A stretch of 64,000 nucleotides of DNA from Sunxiuqinia sp963678245. Its GTDB lineage: Bacteria; Bacteroidota; Bacteroidia; Bacteroidales; Prolixibacteraceae. This document shows positions 34,921 through 44,878 of this stretch, in pieces. The notes beneath the pieces are model-generated. The model saw nothing but the letters and a program-made list of their open reading frames with translations. It did no database searches and was not told the DNA's origin. Positions within the stretch are counted from its first letter, which is position 1. The number at the start of each line of letters is the position of its first letter. The stretch spans positions 620,001 through 684,000 of the forward strand of contig OZ223309.1 of assembly GCA_965140765.1 (NCBI GenBank), written 5' to 3'. The position numbers and the translations under genes are program-made.

Positions 34921-37900
34921 ATGACTAAATATTTAATACTAGGTATGTTGTTTCTCGGTTTCTCCTTTGGCGTATTTGCTCAGGAGACCATTGAAGTAAC
35001 GGGTGTCGTAAACGATGCCAATAATCAACCACTGCCAGGTGTAAGTGTCTATGTTGTTGATGTTCCGGGACTAGGAACCATTACCGACGGTGACGGAAAT
35101 TATAAAATTAAAATGCCTGCATATAAAGAACTGACCTTTTCGTACATCGGCTTTGAAAAAGTAAATGTGCTGATCAAGGAGCAGCGGAATGTAAATATTA
35201 CGATGGATGAGTCTGAAGATAGCGTATTGGATGAGATTGTCGTGACCGGTGCCGGAGTACAGAAAAAGATTGCCGTAACCGGAGCGATCACCACCATTGA
35301 TATGAAAGACCTGAAGTCGAGTCCTTCGTCTAACCTTTCCAATGCGTTGGCGGGCAATGTGCCGGGAATCATGGCCATGACCACCTCGGGACAGCCGGGT
35401 AAAAACGTTTCGGAGTTTTGGATCCGTGGGATATCGACCTTTGGAGCCAGTTCGGGTGCATATGTGCTGGTTGATGGTTTTGAGCGTGACTTAAATGAGT
35501 TAAATATCGAAGATATCGAGTCGTTCACCGTACTCAAAGATGCATCAGCAACAGCCATTTATGGTTCAAAAGGTGCTAACGGCGTTGTTCTGATCACCAC
35601 CAAAAGAGGCAAAGCCGGTAAGGTTAATATTGAGGTGAAAATCGAGAACTCGTACAATACCCGGACGATTACACCAGACTTTGTCGATGGTAATACTTAT
35701 GCCAATTTGTTGAACGAATCGCGGATTACCCGTAACCAGGCGCCCATTTATCAGCCTGAGGAACTTGAAATCCTGCGTTTAGGACTGGATCCTGATTTAT
35801 ATCCCAATGTTGACTGGAAAGGCTTATTGCTTAAAGATGGTGCGATGAGTCGCCGGGCCAACCTGAATATCAATGGTGGTGGATCAACTGCTCGCTATTA
35901 TGTTTCGGCCAGTTTTGTGGAAGAGGAAGGCATGTACAACACAGACAGCTCAATCCGTGATGATTATAACACCAATGCAAATTACATGAGGTGGAATTAC
36001 CGATTGAATACCGATCTGGATGTGACAAAAACAACTTTGCTGAAAGTTGGGGTTTCCGGCTCGCTGGCTAAACGTAATAGCCCGGGATTGGGGGACGATG
36101 ACGTTTGGGGGCAGCTGTTTGGATACTCACCGATACGCACTCCAATTGAATATTCGAATGGATTTGTACCTGCTATTGGTACGGGGAACCAAACCAACCC
36201 ATGGGTTGCAGCTACGCAAACCGGATTTAACGAAAATTGGGAGAATAAGATACAAACCAATGTTTCGCTAGAGCAAAATCTGGATTTTGTGACCAAAGGC
36301 CTTCGGTTTACAGGGCGTTTTGGGTATGACACCAATAACTACAATCACATCAATCGGCGGAAATGGCCTGAACAATGGAGGGCGGAACGGTCGCGTGATT
36401 CCGAAGGGAACCTCGTGTTTACACATGTTTCAGATCCACAGGTGATGATGCAGTCGAGTGGTTCAAGGGGTGACCGGAGGGAGTTCTTGGATTTGATGTT
36501 TAATTACGATCGTACCCTGGAGATGCATCACTTTAGCGGAACCGTTAAATATACGCAGGATGCTTTTGTTCGAACTCAGGATTTGGGAGATGACCTGAAA
36601 AATGGTGTTTCCAAGCGCAACCAAGGTATTGCCGGGCGTATAGCCTACCACTGGAATCTTCGCTATTTTGCCGATTTTAACTTTGGATACACCGGCTCGG
36701 AAAATTTTGCAACGGGTCAGCAGTTTGGATTCTTTCCGGCCTACTCATTTGCCTGGAACGTGGCTGAAGAAAATTTTGTGAAGAATAATTTCAAGTGGAT
36801 CAACATGTTCAAAATTCGTTATTCGCACGGAAAAGTGGGAAACGATAAGCTGGGAGATTCCAATAACCCAGATCGTTTTCCATACCTCTATAACATAGGA
36901 GGTATTGAGGGATATGATGATGATGGTGATCCAATATATACCTCGGGCTACGAATGGGCTCATTATTCATTTGATAGAAATTACACCGGCCTGCGATACA
37001 TGCAGGTAGCCTCACCCTATGTGACCTGGGAAGTGGCAACTAAAAGTGACCTTGGTTTAGACTTGTCGTTGTTCGACGATCGGGTGATTGCCAACGTAGA
37101 CTATTTCGAAGAAAAACGAGAGGGAATCTATATGGCACGTAATTTTCTGCCTCAAATGGTCGGGTTGGAAAGTTCTCCGAAGGCCAACGTAGGAGCAGTG
37201 AAGTCAGAAGGCTTTGATGGACGCATCGACTATAAACAAAAGATTGGATCGGTAGATTTAACTGTTAGGGGTAACATTACCTACAGCAAAAACGAAATCC
37301 TGGAACGAGATGAGGAAAATAATGTGTATGACTATCAAATGGAAAGAGGTTACCGCGTTGACCAAGCCCGCGGACTGATTGCCTTGGGATTATTTGAGGA
37401 TTATGACGATATTCGTAATAGCCCGGAACAACAATTTGGTTCCTATCAGCCAGGAGATATCAAATATAAGGATGTTAACGGTGATGGTGTCATTAACGAT
37501 GGAGACCGGACGGCGATCGGTGCGACTCGTCGGCCAAACATGATTTATGGTATCGGTACATCGGCCAGATGGAAGGGATTGGATATTAATGTTCACTTTC
37601 AGGGAGCTGGTAAATCAAGCTTTTTCATTTATGGTAAAACGGTTTATGCGTTCAGCGCAGGCGAATGGGGAACGGTGCTAAAAGACTTGATGGGGCCAAA
37701 TCGTTGGATTTCATCCGAAATTTCCGGCGATCCGGCCACTGAGGATCCTAACGCATCATACCCCCGGTTGAGCTTTGGCGGAAATGGGAACAACTATCGT
37801 GAATCAACTTTCTGGTTGCGCAATGGCTCCTATCTGCGTCTGAAAACAGTAGATGTGGGTTACACGCTTCCTAAGCAGTTCGTCAACAAATTGCATTGCA

Positions 37901-38043
37901 ACAACATTCGTGTGTTTGTGGTGGGAACGAACCTGCTGACCTGGTCTAAATTTAAACTGTGGGATCCGGAGATGGCTAATCCCAGAGGTGAAGAGTATCC
38001 GTTGACGAAATCAATTACTCTCGGACTAAACATTAATCTGTAA
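34921..38043 (+). CDS. SusC-type TonB-dependent transporter without STN domain, module B
   Basis: ATG 34921 (MTKYLILGMLFLGFSFGVFAQ) gives a proper signal peptide; the frame opens at 34888, inside the previous gene. The 1040-residue transporter begins directly with the CarboxypepD_reg-like domain (about 22-95). A TonB-box-like LDEIVVTGAG, the plug and the barrel ending in LNINL follow. No STN domain is present, so it cannot signal through FecR in the usual way, although a sigma/FecR pair lies upstream. susD follows after 11 bp. Regulation must come from another system or from the neighbouring sigma factors in trans. Confidence 0.95.
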   Translation: MTKYLILGMLFLGFSFGVFAQETIEVTGVVNDANNQPLPGVSVYVVDVPGLGTITDGDGNYKIKMPAYKELTFSYIGFEKVNVLIKEQRNVNITMDESEDSVLDEIVVTGAGVQKKIAVTGAITTIDMKDLKSSPSSNLSNALAGNVPGIMAMTTSGQPGKNVSEFWIRGISTFGASSGAYVLVDGFERDLNELNIEDIESFTVLKDASATAIYGSKGANGVVLITTKRGKAGKVNIEVKIENSYNTRTITPDFVDGNTYANLLNESRITRNQAPIYQPEELEILRLGLDPDLYPNVDWKGLLLKDGAMSRRANLNINGGGSTARYYVSASFVEEEGMYNTDSSIRDDYNTNANYMRWNYRLNTDLDVTKTTLLKVGVSGSLAKRNSPGLGDDDVWGQLFGYSPIRTPIEYSNGFVPAIGTGNQTNPWVAATQTGFNENWENKIQTNVSLEQNLDFVTKGLRFTGRFGYDTNNYNHINRRKWPEQWRAERSRDSEGNLVFTHVSDPQVMMQSSGSRGDRREFLDLMFNYDRTLEMHHFSGTVKYTQDAFVRTQDLGDDLKNGVSKRNQGIAGRIAYHWNLRYFADFNFGYTGSENFATGQQFGFFPAYSFAWNVAEENFVKNNFKWINMFKIRYSHGKVGNDKLGDSNNPDRFPYLYNIGGIEGYDDDGDPIYTSGYEWAHYSFDRNYTGLRYMQVASPYVTWEVATKSDLGLDLSLFDDRVIANVDYFEEKREGIYMARNFLPQMVGLESSPKANVGAVKSEGFDGRIDYKQKIGSVDLTVRGNITYSKNEILERDEENNVYDYQMERGYRVDQARGLIALGLFEDYDDIRNSPEQQFGSYQPGDIKYKDVNGDGVINDGDRTAIGATRRPNMIYGIGTSARWKGLDINVHFQGAGKSSFFIYGKTVYAFSAGEWGTVLKDLMGPNRWISSEISGDPATEDPNASYPRLSFGGNGNNYRESTFWLRNGSYLRLKTVDVGYTLPKQFVNKLHCNNIRVFVVGTNLLTWSKFKLWDPEMANPRGEEYPLTKSITLGLNINL

Positions 38044-38054
38044 AAGCTTATCAA

Positions 38055-40109
38055 ATGAAACGAAATACGATGAAGACACTATATCTTCTATTATTTATGG
38101 CATTGGGAGCAGGACTCCTATCCTCCTGTTCTGATTATCTGGAGTCCGACCAATACTTTAAAGATCGAATGAACCTAGAAAAGACATTCTCGAGTAAGCA
38201 ATATTCAGAGGAATGGTTGGCGCATACTTATGCAGATCTGAAAGGTATAAATGCCGACGTAGCCAGTAAGGGCAACACGCCGCATTGCTTTGCCGACGAT
38301 ATGTATTATGGTGATCGCGATGTTAATTATGACATTACTAATGCTTCGTCATTGTCATACAATGAGTTTCATACCGGCATGTATTCTGAGAATGAGAAAC
38401 AAGGTACTTGGGAGCAGAGCTACAGAGGGATTCGTAATGCCACGACGTTCATTCAGAATATCGACATCAACGAGGAAATGACTCTGGATGAAATAGCAGA
38501 CTATAAAGCTCAGGCTCGTTTTGTTAGAGCCTATTACTATTGGCTTCTTTTACGCAAGTACGGTCCGATACCTTTGCTGCCGGAAGATGGAATTGATTAT
38601 ACTGCGAGCTATGACGATGTGGCAACACCACGTAGTTCGTACGAGGAATGTGCTGAGTTTATCGCCAACGAAATGGTACTTGCAGCGCAGGGGTTGAAGC
38701 TGAGCCGTGACCGCTTATCTGTAGCACGTCCAACACGAGGATCAGCGCTGGCCGCTCGCGCAAAGGTGTTGTTGTACGCAGCTAGTCCGCTGATGAACGG
38801 AAACACAGATGATTTCGCCATGGAGTTGGTGGATGATGAAGGAAACCAACTATTATCGACTACCTACGACGAGGAAAAGTGGGCGAAGGCCGCTGCAGCA
38901 GCCAGAGATGTGATGGAACTTGGCGTGTATGAACTGTATACTGCAAACTTCCGCGAAACAGGTAACTCTTCCTATCCGGCAACCATTGCTCCGCCTTACG
39001 ATGCGGAATTCTCGGATAAGAATTGGCCCGAGGGATGGAAGAATATAGACCCGTTTGAATCCTACCGATCGGTATTTAATGGTACTGCCGGTGCCGAGAA
39101 TCCGGAATTGATCTTCACACGTGGAGACAATGGTGGAGAAAAAGGTCAGGCCATGGTTGCGCATCAGCTGCCGCGCGTTGCCAACGGCTGGAATACGCAC
39201 GGTCTGACTCAGAAGCAAGTTGATGCGTATTACATGAACGATGGAACAGATACTCCGGGTAAAGATACGGAGATTGGTCGCGGAGATGGTAGTAAGCGTC
39301 TGGGCGGATACGTAAGTCAGGAAGATGTGGACAATGGCCTGTACAAGCCCTTGAAAGCAGGTGTATCTTTGCAGTATGCTGAACGGGAGCCCCGTTTCTA
39401 TGCTTCAGTGGCATACAATGGTAGTGTTTGGCATCTGGAAAACGAACCGGAAGAGAAGAATAAAGAAAAGCAAGTGTTTTATTACCGGGGTGATGGTAAC
39501 GGTTATACCAATACGATGTTTTGGCTTCGGACCGGAATTGGTGTGATGAAATTTGTACATCCACGTGATACATACCGGGATGGATATATTGATCTCATTG
39601 TTCCAAAGCTTGAACCTGCGATTCGCTATGCCGATATTCTGCTGATGTACGCAGAAGCTTTAAACGAATTGACCGGATCGTACAATATTCCATCGTGGGA
39701 TGGTACTACAACCTATGCCATTAGCCGCGATATCAACGAGATGAAAAAAGGCATTCACCCGGTTCGAATTCGCGGTGGTGTTCCAGATTATCCGGCTGAG
39801 GTTTATGCCAGCCAGGATGAGTTCCGTAAAACTATAAAACGCGAACGTCAGATTGAACTGTTGGGCGAAGGACAGCGTTACTACGATCTGCGTCGCTGGA
39901 AAGATGCTCCCATTGAAGAGTCTCTGCCTATTTATGGATGTAATGTGTTGATGACCAGCGAGCAGAAAGACTTGTTTCACACACCGGTCGCCGAGTGGTC
40001 GCTTCAATCGACCTTCTCGCGCAAAATGTGGTTCTGGCCAATCAGGCATAGTGAGCTGAAGCGCAACAAACGCCTCACGCAAAACCCTGGTTGGACTTAT
40101 AATGACTAA
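38055..40109 (+). CDS. SusD-family glycan-binding lipoprotein, module B
   Basis: The 684-residue protein has a lipobox Cys at 25 (GAGLLSSC). SusD signatures are YKAQARFVRAYYYWLLLRKYG and, near the end, KRERQIELLGEGQRYYDLRRWK. It is longer than the module A and C SusD proteins, with an extended central loop region. It pairs with the SusC 11 bp upstream to capture oligosaccharides at the outer surface. Confidence 0.95.
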   Translation: MKRNTMKTLYLLLFMALGAGLLSSCSDYLESDQYFKDRMNLEKTFSSKQYSEEWLAHTYADLKGINADVASKGNTPHCFADDMYYGDRDVNYDITNASSLSYNEFHTGMYSENEKQGTWEQSYRGIRNATTFIQNIDINEEMTLDEIADYKAQARFVRAYYYWLLLRKYGPIPLLPEDGIDYTASYDDVATPRSSYEECAEFIANEMVLAAQGLKLSRDRLSVARPTRGSALAARAKVLLYAASPLMNGNTDDFAMELVDDEGNQLLSTTYDEEKWAKAAAAARDVMELGVYELYTANFRETGNSSYPATIAPPYDAEFSDKNWPEGWKNIDPFESYRSVFNGTAGAENPELIFTRGDNGGEKGQAMVAHQLPRVANGWNTHGLTQKQVDAYYMNDGTDTPGKDTEIGRGDGSKRLGGYVSQEDVDNGLYKPLKAGVSLQYAEREPRFYASVAYNGSVWHLENEPEEKNKEKQVFYYRGDGNGYTNTMFWLRTGIGVMKFVHPRDTYRDGYIDLIVPKLEPAIRYADILLMYAEALNELTGSYNIPSWDGTTTYAISRDINEMKKGIHPVRIRGGVPDYPAEVYASQDEFRKTIKRERQIELLGEGQRYYDLRRWKDAPIEESLPIYGCNVLMTSEQKDLFHTPVAEWSLQSTFSRKMWFWPIRHSELKRNKRLTQNPGWTYND

Positions 40110-40124
40110 TCTTTAAAACAATAG

Positions 40125-41120
40125 ATGTATATGAAAAAGAGATATAGTATACTGTTGTCTTTGCTGGCTGGACTGCTTTTGTTCAGTTCCTGCAACGATG
40201 AATGGACTGAAGAGCAATACGAGCGTTACATTTCTTTTAAAGCTCCACTAAATGAGCAAGGCGTTACACGAATTTATGTCCGCTACACCGAAGATAGTAT
40301 TTCAACCTACAGATTGCCGGTGGTTGTCAGCGGATCGACGACTAATGACCAAGATATGACTGTCCATGTGGCTATTGATCCGGATACCTTGGCGAGACTA
40401 AATATAGAGCAGTACCAGAGCCGGACCGAGCTTTACTATGAGGAGCTGACAAACGAGTATTTTTCGATGCCCGAAACTGTAGAGGTTAGGGCAGGAGAGA
40501 ACACTTCTCTGCTGAACATCGACTTCTCATTGAATGATATCGATTTGGTGGACAAGTGGCTGCTTCCACTGACTGTGACTGATGATCCGTCGTACGACTA
40601 TGTTGCTCATCCGAGAAAGCACTACAAAAAAGCTTTGCTGCGGGTGATGCCTTTCAACGATTATTCCGGAATATACAGTGGTACAGCACTAAAAACATAC
40701 CTTAAAGGCTACGAGGACGACGCAGCCATTGTGAAAAGCGAGGTTCCTGTTTACGTGGTCGATGAGAACACGGTATTTTTCTACGCTGGTACGGTGGACG
40801 AGGATCGTACCGATCGACGTAATTATAAGATTAATGCTATGTTCAACGAACAAACCAAGCAGGTTGCGCTGACTGCTGATAATCCTGATATGGAGTTCCA
40901 GGTGTATGGCACGCCGGTATTTACGGTGGAAGAAACCATGGATGCTACGCGTCCGTATCTATTGCATCGCTATGTCACTATCAGCAACATAGATTACAGT
41001 TTTACAGATTATACTTCGGTACCGAATGCGAACATCTCGTATACGGTTCGTGGTTCGCTGATCCTAGAACGTAAAATTAACACTCAGATCCCTGACGAAG
41101 ACCAAGCTATCGAATGGTAG
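40125..41120 (+). CDS. DUF4973-type PUL lipoprotein (SusE-like position)
   Basis: The 331-residue lipoprotein has Cys 23 in LLLFSSC; ATG 40131 is an alternative start. The N-terminal beta-sandwich (about 30-150; ISFKAPLNEQGVTRIYVRY) is of the DUF1735 type. The C-terminal half, ending RKINTQIPDEDQAIEW, matches my memory of DUF4973 proteins. Family members are encoded after SusD and are presumed surface glycan-binding proteins. It lies 15 bp after susD and is followed by a strong terminator, which closes the transport part of module B. Confidence 0.85.
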   Translation: MYMKKRYSILLSLLAGLLLFSSCNDEWTEEQYERYISFKAPLNEQGVTRIYVRYTEDSISTYRLPVVVSGSTTNDQDMTVHVAIDPDTLARLNIEQYQSRTELYYEELTNEYFSMPETVEVRAGENTSLLNIDFSLNDIDLVDKWLLPLTVTDDPSYDYVAHPRKHYKKALLRVMPFNDYSGIYSGTALKTYLKGYEDDAAIVKSEVPVYVVDENTVFFYAGTVDEDRTDRRNYKINAMFNEQTKQVALTADNPDMEFQVYGTPVFTVEETMDATRPYLLHRYVTISNIDYSFTDYTSVPNANISYTVRGSLILERKINTQIPDEDQAIEW

Positions 41121-41144
41121 AAAAGGACATTCGTTAATGTTACT

Positions 41145-41184
41145 AAGGATGTTGCCACAAAAAACGGCAACATCCTTTTTTTTT
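41145..41184 (+). terminator. Strong rho-independent terminator
   Basis: AAGGATGTTGCC pairs perfectly with GGCAACATCCTT and runs into a T8 tract, 25 bp after the DUF4973 gene. It separates the module B transport operon from the glutaminase-like gene. Confidence 0.93.
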
Positions 41185-41359
41185 GAAATATTGTGAGTAA
41201 ATTATTCGACGAAACTGTATTTTTTACAAGCAATCCAATTGAGATTAATCACAGATTTAATAGAACTGCCAGGCCCTCGTAAAATCTGTTTAGGGATGAT
41301 AGAAAGCAATAGACTGGCAAAATTTAATCAACTCAATTAAAATTAAAAAACAACTGACG

Positions 41360-43861
41360 ATGAAGAGAAAGCCATATTTTCTTTTAGTATTAATTCTGGC
41401 TGGAATTACATTTTCGTTTTGTGCGCAAACGAATAGCAAACCAAAAGTACCCACAACGACCGAACTTCGGGCTCCAGCTTACCCGTTAATTACTATTGAT
41501 CCGTACACCAGTGCCTGGTCAATGACAGATAAATTGTATAGTGAACCAGTGAAGCACTGGACCGGTGAGCAGCATCCCTTGGTTGGAGCTGTTCGTGTTG
41601 ACGGTCAGGTGTATCGTTTCCTAGGCCAGGTAGATGTGCCTTGGGTACCCATTGTGCCGATGGCTAACATTGATTCTTGGGAAGGACAGTACACGATGAA
41701 TGAGCCTGCAAAAGGCTGGAACAAAGCTGATTTTAATGATGATTCATGGAAAACCGGCGAAGGAGCATTTGGAACCCGGGACATGCCTACGCTTGGTACT
41801 GTTTGGAATACAAAAGATATTTGGGTTCGACGCGAGTTTACCATTCCGGCAAATCTACCGGATGAAGAAATGTACCTCATTTATTCGCATGACGATATTT
41901 TCGAGCTGTATTTGAATGGGAAACAACTGGTGAAAACGGATTATGAATGGCACAAAAATGTCGTTTTGAAGATTGACCATTCATTGCTTAAGCCGGGAGA
42001 GACCAATGTGATCGCTTCGCATTGCCACAACCGCACGGGTGGGGGTTATGTCGATTTTGGATTGTTTCAGCAAAGTCCGGACAAAGACGTTTTTACACAA
42101 ACAGCTACGCAAACCAACGTGTCGCTTTCAGCCACGCAAACGCACTACGAGTTTACTTGCGGACCAGTTGATTTGAAGCTTCAGTTTGTATCTCCACTAT
42201 TACCCGGAGACTTGGATTTGTTAGCACGCCCGGTGAATTACATCAACTACCAAGTGGTAGCGAATGATGGTGGCGAGCACGAAGTGCAGGTTTATATTGA
42301 AGCCACTCCCGAATGGGCGGTCAATGTTCCTGCTCAGGAGGTGGAAGTAACCAACGGAACGGCAGGATCTGTCAATTTCGTGAAAGCAGGAACGACAGAA
42401 CAACCTGTTTTAGAGAAAAAAGGCGATAATATTCGCATAGACTGGGGCTATGTCTATTTGGCAGCCAATCAATCTGAAAATACCAGTCTGTCAATTACGG
42501 AATACTTTAGCTCGAAGCAGGAATTCGAACAAAACGGAAAAGTAACCGGAGTTGAAAGTATGACCACCCGGCCGGTGAAAGAAATGCCTGCCATGGCTTA
42601 TGTCGACAATTTGGGAACCGTTTCTGGGAACGAAGCAGCCGGTTATGTGATGTTGGCCTACGATGATCTGGAGTCGATTCAGTACTTTGGAGACAACCTG
42701 AAGGGCTGGTGGACCAAAGACGGTACGGTAGCTATTAACGATGCGCTTCAGGCAGCCTCGGCTGAATATACAGAAGTGATGAACCACAGTGCCGAATTTG
42801 ACAATCAACTGTGGAACGAAACCGTGCAAGCTGGAGGTGTAAACTACGCCGATCTTTGTGTGCTGGCTTTTCGTCAGAGTATTGCTGCGCACAAACTTGT
42901 AAGAGATACGCAGGGCAACATTTTATTTTTGTCCAAGGAAAACTTTAGTAACGGCTCCATTGGAACAGTTGACGTAACTTATCCTTCGGCTCCTTTGTTC
43001 TTGAAGTACAACCCGGAACTGTTAAAAGGAATGTTAAACCCGATTTTTTATTATTCAGAAAGCGGAAAATGGGACAAGCCTTTTGCTGCACATGATGTTG
43101 GTACGTATCCTTTAGCGAACGGTCAGACTTACGGTGGCGATATGCCGGTGGAAGAGTGCGGAAATATGATCATTTTAACCGCAGCGATTGCTGATGTAGA
43201 AGGAAATGCCGATTATGCAGCCGAACACTGGGAGGTGCTAACAATCTGGGCAAATTACTTGATAGAGAACGGACTCGATCCGAAAAACCAACTTTGTACC
43301 GACGATTTTGCCGGTCACTTTGCCCACAATGTAAACCTTTCGGCAAAAGCCATTATGGGAATTGCCGGCTACGGAAGGCTGGCCGAAATGCTGGGTAAAA
43401 ACGATGTGGCTGAAAAATATACCAGTGAAGCAAAAAGTATGGCGCAGGAGTGGATGAAAATGGCCGACGATGGCGATCACTATCGTTTAACTTTTGATAA
43501 GTCGGGAACCTGGAGTCAGAAATACAATCTGGTATGGGACAAGTTGCTAAACCTGGGTATCTTTCCGGAAGAGGTAGCTCAAGAAGAAATAGCTTATTAC
43601 CTGACCAAACAAAACGAATACGGTTTGCCATTGGATAACCGCAGAACATACACCAAGAGTGACTGGATTGTGTGGACAGCGACTTTGGCCGATGATGAAG
43701 AAACTTTCCAGAAGTTTATCGATCCTTTGCATGCCTTTGTTACGCAAACTCCGGATCGTGTGCCTATGAGCGATTGGTATGAAACGCTCAGCGCGAAGCA
43801 GGTCGGTTTTCAGGCTCGTTCGGTTGTTGGGGGATACTTTATTAAGCTGTTGGAAAAATAG
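41360..43861 (+). CDS. Glutaminase A-like protein (DUF4964/DUF5127/DUF4965/DUF1793 type)
   Basis: The 833-residue exported protein has a leader ending around FSFCAQ. An N-terminal segment LRAPAYPLITIDPYTSAWS is followed by a jelly roll with a galactose-binding feel (about 150-230; WVRREFTIP, YSHDDIFELYLNG). After it come the DUF5127 beta-region and the helical C-terminal domain (LCTDDFAGHFAHNVNLSAKA, GIAGYGRLAEMLG, and a closing VGGYFIKLLEK). The family is named after fungal glutaminase A, but many Bacteroidota members sit in PULs, and their true substrate there is unclear. It lies alone between two terminators and the module C regulators. A close paralogue begins at 62751. Confidence 0.85.
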   Translation: MKRKPYFLLVLILAGITFSFCAQTNSKPKVPTTTELRAPAYPLITIDPYTSAWSMTDKLYSEPVKHWTGEQHPLVGAVRVDGQVYRFLGQVDVPWVPIVPMANIDSWEGQYTMNEPAKGWNKADFNDDSWKTGEGAFGTRDMPTLGTVWNTKDIWVRREFTIPANLPDEEMYLIYSHDDIFELYLNGKQLVKTDYEWHKNVVLKIDHSLLKPGETNVIASHCHNRTGGGYVDFGLFQQSPDKDVFTQTATQTNVSLSATQTHYEFTCGPVDLKLQFVSPLLPGDLDLLARPVNYINYQVVANDGGEHEVQVYIEATPEWAVNVPAQEVEVTNGTAGSVNFVKAGTTEQPVLEKKGDNIRIDWGYVYLAANQSENTSLSITEYFSSKQEFEQNGKVTGVESMTTRPVKEMPAMAYVDNLGTVSGNEAAGYVMLAYDDLESIQYFGDNLKGWWTKDGTVAINDALQAASAEYTEVMNHSAEFDNQLWNETVQAGGVNYADLCVLAFRQSIAAHKLVRDTQGNILFLSKENFSNGSIGTVDVTYPSAPLFLKYNPELLKGMLNPIFYYSESGKWDKPFAAHDVGTYPLANGQTYGGDMPVEECGNMIILTAAIADVEGNADYAAEHWEVLTIWANYLIENGLDPKNQLCTDDFAGHFAHNVNLSAKAIMGIAGYGRLAEMLGKNDVAEKYTSEAKSMAQEWMKMADDGDHYRLTFDKSGTWSQKYNLVWDKLLNLGIFPEEVAQEEIAYYLTKQNEYGLPLDNRRTYTKSDWIVWTATLADDEETFQKFIDPLHAFVTQTPDRVPMSDWYETLSAKQVGFQARSVVGGYFIKLLEK

Positions 43862-43923
43862 TCAGAATGGAAAGAGATTAATTAGTAGTAGTTTTTAAGT
43901 AGTTAAGTGTGTTTGCAGTTATT

Positions 43924-43956
43924 CTTTTGTTGTTGGCTTTGGCCTGTCAACAAAAG
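43924..43956 (+). terminator. Possible terminator after the glutaminase-like gene
   Basis: CTTTTGTTG and CAACAAAAG form a nine-base stem with a 15-base loop, 63 bp past the stop. The T-rich tract only comes about 15 bases later, so the call is weak. Confidence 0.3.
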
Positions 43957-44113
43957 GGTACTGTAAACATTTTTTTACTTACTTTGAAAAAGCAATTTTC
44001 TTGACTAAGATTCTGGACGAAAAAAGATGGAACCAGCTGGTGGTTTTATGAATAATTGCTACTTTCTTAACGTTCATTTTACTAGAGTACTGAAGGATTA
44101 ACTTATAAAATTA

Positions 44114-44713
44114 GTGCATAAACAGGCTGGAAATATCGACCGACTATTGGTTATGAGGATGAGGAAGGGTGATATGAAAGCCTTTCAAGAGCTCTTCGTA
44201 ACGTACGGTGAAAGACTATATGAGTTTTCCTTTTCTTATTTGAAAGATTCTTTTGTTGCCGAAGAAGTTGTACAGGATGTCTTTCTGCGGATTTGGGAGA
44301 TGAGAGAAGATATTGATGAAGATAGATCATTTAAAAGTTTCATCTATCAAATGACAGTGAATAAGGTCTTTAATTATATGAAACATCAGGTTGTGCGACA
44401 AAAATATGAGAAATACGTCCTGAATTCCAACCTTTCTTTCGACAATAGTCCTGACGCTCAACTTCAACTTAATGAATTGGATGAGCGAATTCGCTCGTTA
44501 CTTCTGAAAATTCCCGAGCATCAGCTTAAGGTGTTTAAAATGAGCCGAATGGAGGGTTTTTCAAATCCTGAAATTGCCGATAAACTTAATCTATCTATTA
44601 GAACGGTTGAAAACCAAATCTACCGAACCACTAAATTTTTAAAAGAGCATCTGAAAGGAGAGTATCTTTTCATCCTTTTTTGCCTGTGTCATGGTGTTCT
44701 CGCTTTCTGGTAG
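44114..44713 (+). CDS. ECF sigma-70 factor, PUL module C
   Basis: The 199-residue ECF sigma factor starts at GTG 44114. Region 2 reads YGERLYEFSFSYLKD and EEVVQDVFLRIWEMRED. Region 4 reads SRMEGFSNPEIADKLNLSIRTVENQIYRTTKF. It is closely related to the module B sigma factor (DEDRSFKSFIYQMTVNKVF against DEDKSFKSFLYKMTVNRVF), so the two arose by duplication and may recognise overlapping promoters. The C-terminus ends in a long hydrophobic stretch, YLFILFCLCHGVLAFW. Its FecR partner and an STN-bearing SusC follow in standard order. Confidence 0.92.
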   Translation: MHKQAGNIDRLLVMRMRKGDMKAFQELFVTYGERLYEFSFSYLKDSFVAEEVVQDVFLRIWEMREDIDEDRSFKSFIYQMTVNKVFNYMKHQVVRQKYEKYVLNSNLSFDNSPDAQLQLNELDERIRSLLLKIPEHQLKVFKMSRMEGFSNPEIADKLNLSIRTVENQIYRTTKFLKEHLKGEYLFILFCLCHGVLAFW

Positions 44714-44878
44714 TCCATACTGACTTTGTTATCAGGACTTATCACCATTATCTTCTAATCTTGTTATTTGCCAACCTACTCATTTTAGAGCATTTCTGTT
44801 CTGATTGAAAAAAAAGTTCTGAAAAAAAAGTCGATTTTTTTTGAGTGTTCAGTTTTGACTCCTTGTATTACCTGTGAT

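Noticed and set aside
39660..40082. 140-codon minus-strand frame inside susD of module B
   Set aside because: Antisense shadow of a well-conserved SusD coding region.
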